Source: Rudaea cellulosilytica DSM 22992 (GTDB lineage: Bacteria > Pseudomonadota > Gammaproteobacteria > Xanthomonadales > Rhodanobacteraceae). From it: 64,000 nt of DNA. The stretch spans positions 2,083,652 to 2,147,651 of the forward strand of contig NZ_KB899241.1 of the NCBI RefSeq assembly GCF_000378125.1. Reading direction: 5' to 3'. The notes beneath the pieces are model-generated. The model ran no database searches, was not told the DNA's origin, and was given only the letters and a program-made list of their open reading frames with translations. Positions 36,257 to 45,187 of this stretch are shown here, one piece after another. The stretch's first letter is position 1, and each line of letters opens with the position of its first letter. The translations under genes were made by a program, and so were the position numbers.

Positions 36257-38161
36257 ATGGTTACGCGTAGAGAAATGATTGCCGCCACGGCAGGGGCGGC
36301 ATTCGCTGGGGGGGTGTGGGCGAGTGCAGTTGCCTCGGCTCTGGGCGATGCTGCCGGTTCCGCGGCAACAAACGGGATAGGTCCCTTGCTGCCGACGCCT
36401 GCGGCGGCCTTGAAACGGTTCCTCGGGCTTCGTTACGGCGCTTTCATTCATTGGGGGCCGGCGACCGTACTTGGCAAAGAAATCAGCTGGACGCGCGAAG
36501 TTGAAACCCCTTCCGCCGAATACGATGTGCTTTACAAGCGCTTCAACCCGGTGGAATTCGACGCCGACGTTTGGGTGAAGATGCTCAAGGACAGCGGTTT
36601 CCGCTATTTGACGTTCGTCACCAAGCATCACGAAGGCTTCGCGATGTGGGATACGAAGACGACGAACTACAACATTATGAACAGCCCGTTTCGCAGGGAT
36701 GTTCTCAAGGAAATATCGGCGGCGTGCAAGAAGCACGACCTGGCGCTTTGCCTCTATTATTCGATCGCAGACTTCTATCAACCCGATTGTATTGGCGCGA
36801 GTAGCGCTAACGGCATGTATTTGGGTCCGCCGGGCTATTCGCTCCCAGAAGGGCGCAATCCGAATTTCGATCGCTACGTCGAGTACATGAAGACCCAGCT
36901 CAAAGAGCTAACTCAGAACTACGGCCCGGTGCTCGCCTGGTGGTTTGACGGCGGCTGGATGAGCGATTGGACTTACGAGCGCGGAGTCGATCTTTTGAAG
37001 TACATGCGCTCGCTGCAGGCGGACACTCTGGCGGATCAACGCGTGGGCGGTGCATACAACGGCCGGGTCTATATGCCCACATGGTTCCCCACGGATCGGA
37101 AGTACGTCGGAGATTTCGCGGTACTTGAGGTCGACACGCCGCGTTTCAACCGCACCATTCCCTGGGAGTACACAACGCCTGCCAATGGTCGTAGCTATTG
37201 CTGGACACCCGGACCGTACGGAGATCCGCATACATGGATTGATAATTTCATTAAATCAGCGTGCGGAGACGGAAATTACCTGCTTGGCCTGACGCCACCA
37301 GCATCAGGGCGCTTCGATCCTGCACTCATCGACAAGCTGGCCGAAAGCAGCGTATGGGTCAAGCGCTACGGCGCGAGCGTGTTTGAAACCCGCGGCGGTC
37401 CGTACATGCGTACGAACGTCTACGGCAGCACATGCAAAGGTAACCTCATCTATCTGCATGTGTTCGATCCGAAAGTGACGACGCTGACTTTGCCGCCGCT
37501 TCCTCGCAAGATCGTCGGCTGCTCGATGCTCAATGGTGGCAAGGCAACGGTCGCCCAGGATGCCAAGTCGGTAACGGTAAGCGTCAATCCAAACGACGTG
37601 GCAAGCCCGTCGACGATCGTCGTGCTTAAGTTGGAGGGTTCCGCCGAGCAGATTGCGCCGATCAGCGAACCGTCGCTGACTCGCGCCGCAACCGTGCGGT
37701 CGTCGAACAAGGATCCGTCTGGCGACCACATGATCGCAGACGGTGATATGCAAACTTTTTGGAAGTCCGACGGCCATACGAAGCAGCCTTGGATTGAATT
37801 TGATCTGGGTACCGAAAAAACTGTCAGTCGCGCGACCCTTTTTGAAGGCGAATACGAAGGCGAGCTCGCCAACATTCACCGTTACCAGATTGAAGTGAAG
37901 TTGGGCGATGAGTGGAAACCTGTTGAGGGCGCAAGCGCATGCTGGCCGGAATGTCAGCCGGGCCGGGAATGGAAGCGTGTTGCGGATATCTCGACTTGGG
38001 GAACCGACACGGGGCAAGAGGAGGATTTCAACGATTGGCCCATCTCGGTGTTTCATCCGGAAATACGCTTCACACCCGTACGGGCAAGGAAGGTGCGGTT
38101 GAAGATACTCAAGTCCGTCGCCCCTGCTGTCATTCACGAGTTCGAGTTGTACGAACGATAG
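36257..38161 (+). CDS. GH29 alpha-L-fucosidase with F5/8-type C-terminal domain
   Basis: 634 residues. The Tat signal is TRREMIAATAGAAFAGG. The GH29 domain has LRYGAFIHWGP, VTKHHEGFAMWDTK and AWWFDGGWMSDW, with the Asp of WFDGG as expected nucleophile. The C-terminal discoidin-like domain starts near SSNKDPSGDHMIADGDMQTFW. It is a close paralogue of the minus-strand enzyme ending at 25292, but has an extra segment near residues 555-575 in which EWKPV is followed by a near-duplicate EWKRV. It sits in the receptor operon, so the pair forms a glycan import and trimming unit. Confidence 0.93.
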   Translation: MVTRREMIAATAGAAFAGGVWASAVASALGDAAGSAATNGIGPLLPTPAAALKRFLGLRYGAFIHWGPATVLGKEISWTREVETPSAEYDVLYKRFNPVEFDADVWVKMLKDSGFRYLTFVTKHHEGFAMWDTKTTNYNIMNSPFRRDVLKEISAACKKHDLALCLYYSIADFYQPDCIGASSANGMYLGPPGYSLPEGRNPNFDRYVEYMKTQLKELTQNYGPVLAWWFDGGWMSDWTYERGVDLLKYMRSLQADTLADQRVGGAYNGRVYMPTWFPTDRKYVGDFAVLEVDTPRFNRTIPWEYTTPANGRSYCWTPGPYGDPHTWIDNFIKSACGDGNYLLGLTPPASGRFDPALIDKLAESSVWVKRYGASVFETRGGPYMRTNVYGSTCKGNLIYLHVFDPKVTTLTLPPLPRKIVGCSMLNGGKATVAQDAKSVTVSVNPNDVASPSTIVVLKLEGSAEQIAPISEPSLTRAATVRSSNKDPSGDHMIADGDMQTFWKSDGHTKQPWIEFDLGTEKTVSRATLFEGEYEGELANIHRYQIEVKLGDEWKPVEGASACWPECQPGREWKRVADISTWGTDTGQEEDFNDWPISVFHPEIRFTPVRARKVRLKILKSVAPAVIHEFELYER

Positions 38162-38257
38162 TGATGAAGAACCGTAGCCGCGCCGAAACGGTGCGGTAAT
38201 CTATGGCTTAGGCGTTTGCGCAAGCATTAAGCAGCATCATTTCGAGGCAGTCCATTC

Positions 38258-39760
38258 ATGGAAATATTCGCCAGATCCGCGGAACAACGCATGCCGGACG
38301 GAGATGCCACAAGGGGAGCTGGCAATCTGCTCTTCGTGACGTTGATTAGTCTGGTCTCGGCAATGGGGGGCTTCCTGTTCGGCTATGAGACTGTAGTCAT
38401 TGCGGGCACGATCTCGCTGGTCAAGCAACAGTTCGCGTTTTCGGCGTTCATGGAGGGCTGGTTCGTCAGTTCGGGCCTCATGGGGTGCGTAATCGGCGTC
38501 GTGATAGCGGGAAACCTCTGCGATAAGGTAGGACGTAGAGGAGTAATGACGCTGTCAGGAGCGTTGTTGACGGCCGCTGCGATCGGCTGTGCCTTCGCGC
38601 CCGATCCGCTTTGGGTTATCGCCGGGCGCATCGCTGGTGGTGTCGGCGTAGGCCTGGCGTCGATCGCTTCGCCACTCTATATCTCTGAAGTCGCGCCGGC
38701 GAAATATAGGGGTAGGCTCGTATCGCTTTTCCAACTCACCATCACGATCGGCATCGTCGCCGCGATGCTGATCAATGCCGAACTGTTGCGCCGCGCTTTG
38801 GGTGGAACACAGGTGCCGGGGCAGGGATGGTGGCATTGGTTGATGGTGGAACAGGTTTGGCGTGGCATGTTCCTGGGCCAGTTTGTCCCGGCAACAATAT
38901 TTCTCATTTGCGCCGCTGCTGTGCCGGAGAGTCCGCGCTGGCTAGCGTTGCGCGGTCATTTCGAACACGCACAGCACGTGCTCGAGCGATTACGTGGAGA
39001 GAAGGCATCTGCCGCTGCGGAACTCGGCGAAATTCGAAATGCCGTGAACAAAGAAATTCAATCCAAGCAGGGCTGGGCCGCGGCCGAACTGCGCAAGCCG
39101 CTATTCTTGGGAATTTTCCTCACCGTATTCTCCGAGCTGAGCGGCATCACCGTCGTGATGTACTACGGACCGATCATCCTTGAACGAGCAGGCGTTTCCG
39201 CGGGTTCTTCACTCAACGGACACGCCATCATCGGCATCGTGCTCGCGGCGTTCACGCTGCTCGCGGTATTCCTCGTCGATCGAGTCGGTCGGCGTCGGGT
39301 GCTTCTCACTGGCGTTGCCGGTGCATGCGTAGCGCTCGCCGTCACAGGTTTCTGCTTCGCCAGAGGTGTGAGCGACGGCGCCGTCATTATCGGGCTGCTG
39401 TGCACGTTCGTCGCTTTCTTTGCGTTCTCGATTGGACCGATCAAATGGATCGTAATCTCCGAGATTTTCCCGACGAATGTTCGCGCGCGTGCGATGGGTA
39501 TCGCCACCATCGCATTGTGGCTGACCGATATCGTTATCAATCAATTATTCCCGATCGTTCGCGATCAGCTCGGGATTTGGGCGATGTTCCTCGGCTGCGC
39601 AGTGTTCCTGGCGATTCAATTCGTTGTTGTACTGGCGCGGCTTCCAGAGACGAAAGGCTTGTCCTTGGAGGAAGTGATGTCGATATGGAAAGAGGATCGC
39701 ATATCGCGAGGAAGTGTTCGATTGGGCATGCCCGACGCGGCACGCCCGGGGACGCGCTGA
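38258..39760 (+). CDS. MFS sugar porter (sugar:H+ symporter)
   Basis: 500 residues with twelve predicted membrane helices and sugar-porter family signatures: GFLFGYETVVIAG in helix 1, GNLCDKVGRRGVM after helix 2, PLYISEVAPAKYRGRLVSLFQ after helix 4, PESPRWLALRG before the central loop, VDRVGRRRVLL in the second half and LPETKGLSLEEV at the end of helix 12. It resembles XylE/GalP rather than the FucP type. From its position between a fucosidase and a sugar dehydrogenase it probably carries L-fucose or a related 6-deoxyhexose across the inner membrane. It ends two bases before the next gene. Confidence 0.9.
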   Translation: MEIFARSAEQRMPDGDATRGAGNLLFVTLISLVSAMGGFLFGYETVVIAGTISLVKQQFAFSAFMEGWFVSSGLMGCVIGVVIAGNLCDKVGRRGVMTLSGALLTAAAIGCAFAPDPLWVIAGRIAGGVGVGLASIASPLYISEVAPAKYRGRLVSLFQLTITIGIVAAMLINAELLRRALGGTQVPGQGWWHWLMVEQVWRGMFLGQFVPATIFLICAAAVPESPRWLALRGHFEHAQHVLERLRGEKASAAAELGEIRNAVNKEIQSKQGWAAAELRKPLFLGIFLTVFSELSGITVVMYYGPIILERAGVSAGSSLNGHAIIGIVLAAFTLLAVFLVDRVGRRRVLLTGVAGACVALAVTGFCFARGVSDGAVIIGLLCTFVAFFAFSIGPIKWIVISEIFPTNVRARAMGIATIALWLTDIVINQLFPIVRDQLGIWAMFLGCAVFLAIQFVVVLARLPETKGLSLEEVMSIWKEDRISRGSVRLGMPDAARPGTR

Positions 39761-39761
39761 A

Positions 39762-40547
39762 ATGAGCATCGACTTTTCCGGGAAGATCGTCATCGTCACC
39801 GGCGGTGCAGGAGGGTTGGGAAAGGAGTTCTCTTTGGAATTTGCGCGCTGCGGTTCGGATGTCGTTTGCGGCGATATTGACCCAAACGCAGGTCAAGCCC
39901 TAGTCGCGGAATCGACCGGCCTGCCTGGCCGTATCCATTTCGTCGTGGGAAGCATGAGCGAACCGAGCACGTGTGACCGTCTGGCTGCGGCAGCGAAAGC
40001 GCTTGGCGGTGTTGATGTGCTCTGCAACAACGTCGGCATCCAGCCCGCGAAAAGCTATGTACCCGCGCACGAGCTTGATGACGAGTTGTGGGACGCGATT
40101 CTCACGGTGAATCTCAAGTCGTATTTCTGGATGGTGAAACGCTGCGTGCCGCTTATGAAGGCGCGCGGCGGCGGCGTAGTCATCAACACCGCCAGCGTGC
40201 AAGGGCTGCAATCGCAGAAGAGCGCACCCGCGTACGCTGCGTCGAAGGGTGGTGTGCTTTCTCTGACCCGACAGCTCGCGCTCGAGTACGCTGAGGACAA
40301 TATTCGCGTCCTTGCGATCGCGCCGGGAACGTTTGATACGCCGCTGCTTCGAGATGTCGCTGACGGCGTTGGTGACCAGAATTACATGCAGCGCCTGAAG
40401 GATGCCTATCCGATGAAGCGTTTCGGGAGGCCGGAGGAGCTCGCCAAAGTCGTCGCGTTCCTCGCGAGCGATGGTGCATCCTTCATGACCGGAGAGTGCA
40501 TCACGGTCGACGGCGGAATCATGGCTCAAGGTGGTTGGGCGCAATAG
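39762..40547 (+). CDS. SDR dehydrogenase, probable L-fucose dehydrogenase
   Basis: 261 residues of classical short-chain dehydrogenase: TGGAGGLG cofactor loop (13-20), NNVG (89-92), catalytic Ser145, Tyr158 and Lys162 in YAASKGG, and C-terminal ITVDGGIMAQGGW. In the non-phosphorylating pathway an SDR oxidises L-fucose to its 1,5-lactone. A second SDR at 45188 is a better match for the 2-keto-3-deoxy-acid step, leaving the sugar oxidation for this one, though the assignment could be reversed. The start is the ATG directly after the porter stop; the longer frame overlaps the porter. Confidence 0.82.
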   Translation: MSIDFSGKIVIVTGGAGGLGKEFSLEFARCGSDVVCGDIDPNAGQALVAESTGLPGRIHFVVGSMSEPSTCDRLAAAAKALGGVDVLCNNVGIQPAKSYVPAHELDDELWDAILTVNLKSYFWMVKRCVPLMKARGGGVVINTASVQGLQSQKSAPAYAASKGGVLSLTRQLALEYAEDNIRVLAIAPGTFDTPLLRDVADGVGDQNYMQRLKDAYPMKRFGRPEELAKVVAFLASDGASFMTGECITVDGGIMAQGGWAQ

Positions 40548-40600
40548 CTGCTCGGCCCCGCGTTGCAACGACTGGGAACTGCTGCGGTAAAGAGATTTCG

Positions 40601-41725
40601 ATGCGAATTGCGAAGATTGAACCGTATATCGTGCATGTCCCGTTGGCGGAAGGAATCGCAGACAGCACGAATGCTATTGACTGCTGGGGATTCGCCGGAG
40701 TCATCGTTCATGCTGACAACGGTTTAAAGGGGTATGGGTTTACCGGCACTCACGCTTTCCTGCCCGGTGATCGACTGATTGCCTCGTACATTGGCTCGAT
40801 TTATGGCCCTTTGCTACAAGATGAGGTGTTGGAAACTCGGTCTTGCATCGCGCGCGTCTGGACGAAACTACACGCCACGCCACCTCTGCAGTGGATTGGG
40901 CGAGCCGGAGCGAGTCACTTGGCACTTGCGGCGGTTGACATCGCCCTTTGGGACTTGCTTGCCAAGTCGCAAGGGGTACCGCTTTGGAAGATGTTGTTTG
41001 ACCAGGCAGAGCCTCCTGGACTTGAGGCGTACAACACCAACGCTGGGTGGTTGAATAATCCCGTCGAGAAGGTAGTAGCAGGTTGCTTGCGATCTCTGGA
41101 TGAGGGGTTCAAGGGAGTAAAGATAAAGGTAGGTAGCAAGAATCCCGAAGACGATTTGGAACGAATCGAAGCCGTGAGGAAGGCCATTGGACCGCATTGC
41201 AGGCTCATGATCGATGGCAACGGGAGATGGGATTTAGCGACCGCTAAAAAATTCGCTCCCAAAGTCGATGACTACGATCTGTTTTGGTTTGAAGAGCCAC
41301 TGTATTTCGATGATCTAAATTCGCATATCGATCTCGCGAAATACATGAGAACGCCGATTGCATTGGGCGAGCAGCTCTATTCCAAACATCACTTCGATGC
41401 GTTCATGCGAGCTGATGCAGTTAAGTACGTACAGCCAGATGCATTACGACTTGCTGGTATCAGCGAATGGTTGACTGTTGCGGATGAGGCGCACAAGGCA
41501 GGGTTGCCGGTCGTGCCGCATGTTGGTGACATGATGCAAGTACATCGCCATCTGTCCTTCGCGCACCCGTCTAGCGCTTTGCTCGAATACATTCCGTGGA
41601 CGCAACACTGTTTTGAAGAACCGGCGATCGTGCGCGACGGAAGATTTCTCCTCCCCGAAGCACCGGGTGCGGGCACCACTCTGAAAGCAGAGGCGTTGGC
41701 CGATTTCGGAAAGGCTCTGGCATGA
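40601..41725 (+). CDS. enolase-superfamily acid-sugar dehydratase, probable L-fuconate dehydratase
   Basis: 374 residues, mandelate racemase subgroup, with every catalytic landmark in register: KIK with Lys174 and Lys176, metal ligands Asp205 (MIDGNGRW), Glu231 (WFEEP) and Glu257 (LGEQ), and the Asp280/His307 dyad (QPD, VPHVGD). This arrangement dehydrates sugar acids such as L-fuconate or L-rhamnonate to 2-keto-3-deoxy acids. It is shorter than the roughly 440-residue Xanthomonas FucD, so another 6-deoxyhexonate is possible. Composition is somewhat more AT-rich than its neighbours. The start at 40601 avoids overlap with the SDR. Confidence 0.85.
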   Translation: MRIAKIEPYIVHVPLAEGIADSTNAIDCWGFAGVIVHADNGLKGYGFTGTHAFLPGDRLIASYIGSIYGPLLQDEVLETRSCIARVWTKLHATPPLQWIGRAGASHLALAAVDIALWDLLAKSQGVPLWKMLFDQAEPPGLEAYNTNAGWLNNPVEKVVAGCLRSLDEGFKGVKIKVGSKNPEDDLERIEAVRKAIGPHCRLMIDGNGRWDLATAKKFAPKVDDYDLFWFEEPLYFDDLNSHIDLAKYMRTPIALGEQLYSKHHFDAFMRADAVKYVQPDALRLAGISEWLTVADEAHKAGLPVVPHVGDMMQVHRHLSFAHPSSALLEYIPWTQHCFEEPAIVRDGRFLLPEAPGAGTTLKAEALADFGKALA

Positions 41726-41732
41726 GTTCTGA

Positions 41733-41894
41733 GCTCTGTCGTTTGAACCCACTGCTCGTCGCAAGAACGTCGATGCAGACTTATACGTACGCGACGGGCT
41801 CGAGCACGCCTTCATCTCGCCTCATCCTTGCCCGAATCTCGCGAGGGTCTACGAGGTCACCATCAAATTCTTCGATAAGCATCTCGCACGATAA
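41733..41894 (+). pseudogene. C-terminal fragment of an alpha/beta-hydrolase (esterase)
   Basis: A 53-codon frame directly after the dehydratase reads KNVDADLYVRDGLEHAFIS, then LARVYEVTIKFFDKHLAR and stop. This is the usual last segment of carbohydrate-esterase-like alpha/beta hydrolases, including the catalytic His in LEHAF. No nucleophile or oxyanion part and no plausible start exist upstream, because the dehydratase gene runs right up to it. An esterase gene therefore appears to have been mostly deleted here. Confidence 0.65.
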
Positions 41895-41939
41895 GAGACC
41901 GTGCCGGATCGACAGTCACGACCATGGACATCAATTCTC

Positions 41940-43508
41940 ATGCTCAAATTGACGCGTCAAGAATTCATCCGATCTGGGCTATCAATGCTCGCTGTTGCGG
42001 CGCTTCCCGCGTCAATTGCCGCAGGTGCGGCACGCGCAACGAAGACCCCAATAGACGATGGCAAGAGCGCGGTAATTCCGGAGCTCAATCCGGTCATCCG
42101 GCTCTACCCCTATGAGGCTGTTGTGCGATCCGGCGATGTTCGGTTCGGGCCTGCCGAGATCGGCGTAATGTTGCCTTTTCTTGGCTCCGGCGAAGTAGTT
42201 TGGAATGTGACGGTGCCGAACGACGGCCGCTATCAGCTTTCGCTGTGCTACTCGTCCACCGTCGCGGAAACACAAATCAAGATCTCCGCGGGCGAAAGCG
42301 ATGCTCTGCATGCGACACGGGTTACCGAAGGCTATTTCTACCCAGATCCCAAAGGCCCGTCCGCCAATCCGGGTAGTCCGGATGACGATTCGTTCTGGTC
42401 GATGCGCGAGTTCTATTCGTTCGAACGAGTACCGGTGTCGGATGAGCTTCAACTAACGCGTGGCGTGAATGTTATCCGACTGAAAGTAACTGCGGCGAAA
42501 GGGAGGGAGGTCTTCCGCTTGCGGTCGTTGGAACTGACACCAGTGGTCCGGCACAAGTCGACTGAAGCCTCCAAGGAGCTTGCAATAAAGCACAGAGCGA
42601 ATACGGACTGGTTCGCCCAAGCTGGTTATGGAATGTGGTTCCATTTCCTCGACTTGACGACGCCGCGACACGGGCCGCGCAAGCCGTATAAGGATGCCGT
42701 TGACGAACTCGATGTCGAAAAGCTCGCCGGTCTGGTCGATAGCTGTGGCGCCAAGTATCTGATCTTCACTGTGAATCACGGCAACCCGACATGTCCTGCC
42801 CCGATTGCATCTTGGGAAGCGTTGCATCCGGGTTGGACGACCAAGCGTGATTTGATTGGTGATCTCGCCGACGCACTGGGTCGGCGTGGAATCAAGCTGA
42901 TGCTGTACATGAACTGTCCGGGTCTGGGAAACCTCATACAACAGCCAGGTCCGGCGATTGATCGTCCGTCTATGAGCGAAGCGGAATACGCGAAGCAGTT
43001 GATCCGCGTGTTCCGCGAATTCGGCTTGCGCTACAGAGAGAAGGTTGCTGGGTATTGGCTCGATTCTTGGTTTCAGACGAACGAGACCTATCCCAATCTG
43101 CCATTCGATCGGCTCGGTGAAGCAATAAAGGCTGAGCATCCCAACCGCCTGGTCGCCTACAACCACTGGGCGTTCCCGGTCGAAACCGATTGGCAGGACT
43201 ACTGGTCCGGTGAGCTCACCGACTTGCCTCTCAAGCCATTCAAGTCGCGGTATATCCGTCGCGGAGCGGGTCAGGGCCTCCAAGCTCATGCAGCGATCCG
43301 CCTGGACGCCCCTTGGTTCCACATTACCCCTGACAAGGAAATGGAGTCGCCGCGCTATCAAGCAGGCGAGCTCGCCAATTACATCAAGTCGTGCATGGCC
43401 GATCGGGCGCCGGTCACGTTGGGTGTTGGGATTTTTCAGGATGGGTCGATCGGCGAACCGTCCCGTCGAGTTTTAGAGGAGCTGCGGCACCTCGTGCGCA
43501 ACTCCTAG
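41940..43508 (+). CDS. exported distant GH29-like glycosidase
   Basis: 522 residues with an export signal (RQEFIRSGLSMLAVAALPASIAAGAARA; Tat-like but with RQ instead of RR). An N-terminal beta-sandwich (VVRSGDVRFGPAEIGVMLPFLGSG, DGRYQLSLCYSS) resembles a carbohydrate-binding domain. The TIM-barrel has GYGMWFHFLDLTTPR, AKYLIFTVNHG, KLMLYMNCPG and VAGYWLDSWF, similar in layout to alpha-L-fucosidases; the Asp in WLDSW is the likely nucleophile. It differs strongly from the two canonical GH29 genes and may act on another fucosyl or deoxy-sugar linkage. ATG at 41940 is chosen, with a GTG at 41901 as alternative. Confidence 0.7.
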   Translation: MLKLTRQEFIRSGLSMLAVAALPASIAAGAARATKTPIDDGKSAVIPELNPVIRLYPYEAVVRSGDVRFGPAEIGVMLPFLGSGEVVWNVTVPNDGRYQLSLCYSSTVAETQIKISAGESDALHATRVTEGYFYPDPKGPSANPGSPDDDSFWSMREFYSFERVPVSDELQLTRGVNVIRLKVTAAKGREVFRLRSLELTPVVRHKSTEASKELAIKHRANTDWFAQAGYGMWFHFLDLTTPRHGPRKPYKDAVDELDVEKLAGLVDSCGAKYLIFTVNHGNPTCPAPIASWEALHPGWTTKRDLIGDLADALGRRGIKLMLYMNCPGLGNLIQQPGPAIDRPSMSEAEYAKQLIRVFREFGLRYREKVAGYWLDSWFQTNETYPNLPFDRLGEAIKAEHPNRLVAYNHWAFPVETDWQDYWSGELTDLPLKPFKSRYIRRGAGQGLQAHAAIRLDAPWFHITPDKEMESPRYQAGELANYIKSCMADRAPVTLGVGIFQDGSIGEPSRRVLEELRHLVRNS

Positions 43509-43512
43509 CTCG

Positions 43513-43550
43513 CGACCGGCCCGCCGCCGGTCGGGCTGACCATTCGCTTT
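43513..43550 (+). terminator. probable terminator hairpin
   Basis: CGACCGGC and GCCGGTCG form an eight-base-pair stem around CCGCC a few bases after the glycosidase stop. A T-run follows about 15 bases later, which is further than usual, so termination is likely but not certain. Confidence 0.5.
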
Positions 43551-43656
43551 TTTTACACGCGCCTCACGGCGAGCGTCGTTTGATCGGTCGATGTTGTTCA
43601 TGAGATGGCATCTCTCTATTGAAATATGCGAAATCAAACACTAGGAAGTCCGTACG

Positions 43657-43974
43657 ATGAACACAGGGAACCCAATACCCGTCGCCGCTATCGTGCTGCA
43701 TCCCGCCGATAGCGTCGCCGTCTGTCGGCGCAATGTTGCCGCGGGTGAAGCATTGCCGCTCGAAGGCGAGCTTGTCGTGGCACGTGCCGACGTAGCTCTC
43801 GGACACAAGATCGCTCGTTGTTTCATTCCGCTCGGCGCCGTAGTCGTTAAGTATGGGATCGCCATTGGCTCGGCCACCAAGGACATCCATCCAGGTGATT
43901 GGGTGCATCTCCACAATTTGAAAAGCAATTACATCTCCAGTCACGTCCGCGATTCAGAGGAGCAGACGACATGA
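43657..43974 (+). CDS. UxaA-family small subunit (SAF domain)
   Basis: 105 residues matching the N-terminal SAF domain of altronate/galactarate dehydratases: VAAIVLHPADSVAVCRRNVAAGE, ALGHKIARCFIPLGAVVVKYG and PGDWVHLHNLKS. In UxaA/GarD this is fused to the catalytic part; here, as in sulfolactate sulfo-lyase SuyA and some sugar-acid dehydratases, it is separate. It overlaps the large subunit gene by four bases (ATGA), so the two work together. It is expected to be a metal-dependent dehydratase or lyase for a hydroxy acid. Confidence 0.88.
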   Translation: MNTGNPIPVAAIVLHPADSVAVCRRNVAAGEALPLEGELVVARADVALGHKIARCFIPLGAVVVKYGIAIGSATKDIHPGDWVHLHNLKSNYISSHVRDSEEQTT

Positions 43975-45173
43975 TCGCCAACGGCTATCTACGCGCTGAT
44001 GGGCGCAAAGGGATTCGCAACGTTACTGCGGTGATTTACCTCGTCGAGTGCGCACACCACGTGGCGCGACGTGTGGTGGAACTCGCGCAGGATGATGACG
44101 TACACCTGCTCGGCTTCCCCGGTTGCTATCCCAACGAGTATTCATTGCGCATGATGAAGGCACTCGCGACGCATCCGAACGTCGGGGGGGTGGTTCTCGT
44201 GTCTCTCGGCTGCGAAGGCTTCAATCGCGAAGCACTGGCGTCCAATATCGAGGCAAGTGGCCGACCGGTGCGAACTGTCGTAATTCAACAGGCCGGCGGC
44301 ACGCGCTCCGGTATCGAAACGGCGCTGGCTGCTGTCAAGCAAGTAAGAGAAGAAATGATTCGCGCCGAACGCCGGGTGCCGATGCACTTCTCGGATCTCG
44401 TGGTCGGGACGATCTGTGGCGGGTCCGATGGAACGAGCGGCATAGCGGCGAATCCGGCAGTCGGGAGAGCGTTCGATCGGCTCGTCGACGCGGGCGCGTC
44501 GTGCCTCTTCGAGGAGACAGGCGAGATGATTGGCTGCGAGGGTGCGATGAGTACGCGCGCCGCATCGCCGGAAGTGGCCGAGGCAATCGTCGCCTCAATT
44601 CACAACGCCGAGAAGTACTACCGCGCGATGGGGTACGGGAGCTTCGCTCCGGGCAATGCAGAAGGCGGACTATCGACGCTGGAAGAGAAATCTGCGGGGG
44701 CATACGTGAAGTCGGGTAGCCGCGCGATAAACGGTGTCATCCGCCCGGCACAGCAGCCGGATGCACCCGGTCTCTACTTGCTTGACGTGGTCCCGGATAC
44801 CGCGCCGAAGTTTGGATTTCCGAACATCTCTGATAATTCGGAAATTGTAGAGCTGATGGCGTGCGGTGCTCACCTGACCTTGTTTACGACCGGTCGAGGC
44901 TCCGTTGTTGGTTCGGCGATCGCCCCAGTTATCAAGATCACCGGTAACCCAGAAACATACGCGCTTATGAGCGAGGACATGGATATCGATGCGGGGCGAG
45001 TCCTAGAGGGCAAATCGACACTCGATGAAGTGGGGGATGACATTTTCAACCTCGTGGTGTCGGTTGCATCGGGCGCGCTGTCCAAATCGGAGTCGTTGGG
45101 GCATCGCGAATTCGTCCTGACCTACAAATCGATCGATGCGGTGGGTCCTGCGTGCCACCCAACTCGGGCCTAA
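43971..45173 (+). CDS. UxaA-family large subunit
   Basis: 400 residues of the C-terminal catalytic domain of UxaA/GarD/SuyB proteins. Landmarks are NGYLRADGRKGIRN, GFPGCYPNEYSLRMMKALATHPNVGGVVLVSLGCE, GTICGGSDGTSGIAANPAVGRAFDRLV, FEETGEMIGCE and GSVVGSAIAPVIKITGN. Acid-sugar dehydration is the most likely activity; its natural substrate in this island is not obvious because a separate enolase-type dehydratase is present. The start at 43971 is set by the ATGA overlap. Confidence 0.88.
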   Translation: MIANGYLRADGRKGIRNVTAVIYLVECAHHVARRVVELAQDDDVHLLGFPGCYPNEYSLRMMKALATHPNVGGVVLVSLGCEGFNREALASNIEASGRPVRTVVIQQAGGTRSGIETALAAVKQVREEMIRAERRVPMHFSDLVVGTICGGSDGTSGIAANPAVGRAFDRLVDAGASCLFEETGEMIGCEGAMSTRAASPEVAEAIVASIHNAEKYYRAMGYGSFAPGNAEGGLSTLEEKSAGAYVKSGSRAINGVIRPAQQPDAPGLYLLDVVPDTAPKFGFPNISDNSEIVELMACGAHLTLFTTGRGSVVGSAIAPVIKITGNPETYALMSEDMDIDAGRVLEGKSTLDEVGDDIFNLVVSVASGALSKSESLGHREFVLTYKSIDAVGPACHPTRA

Positions 45174-45187
45174 AGGAGACTGTTCAT

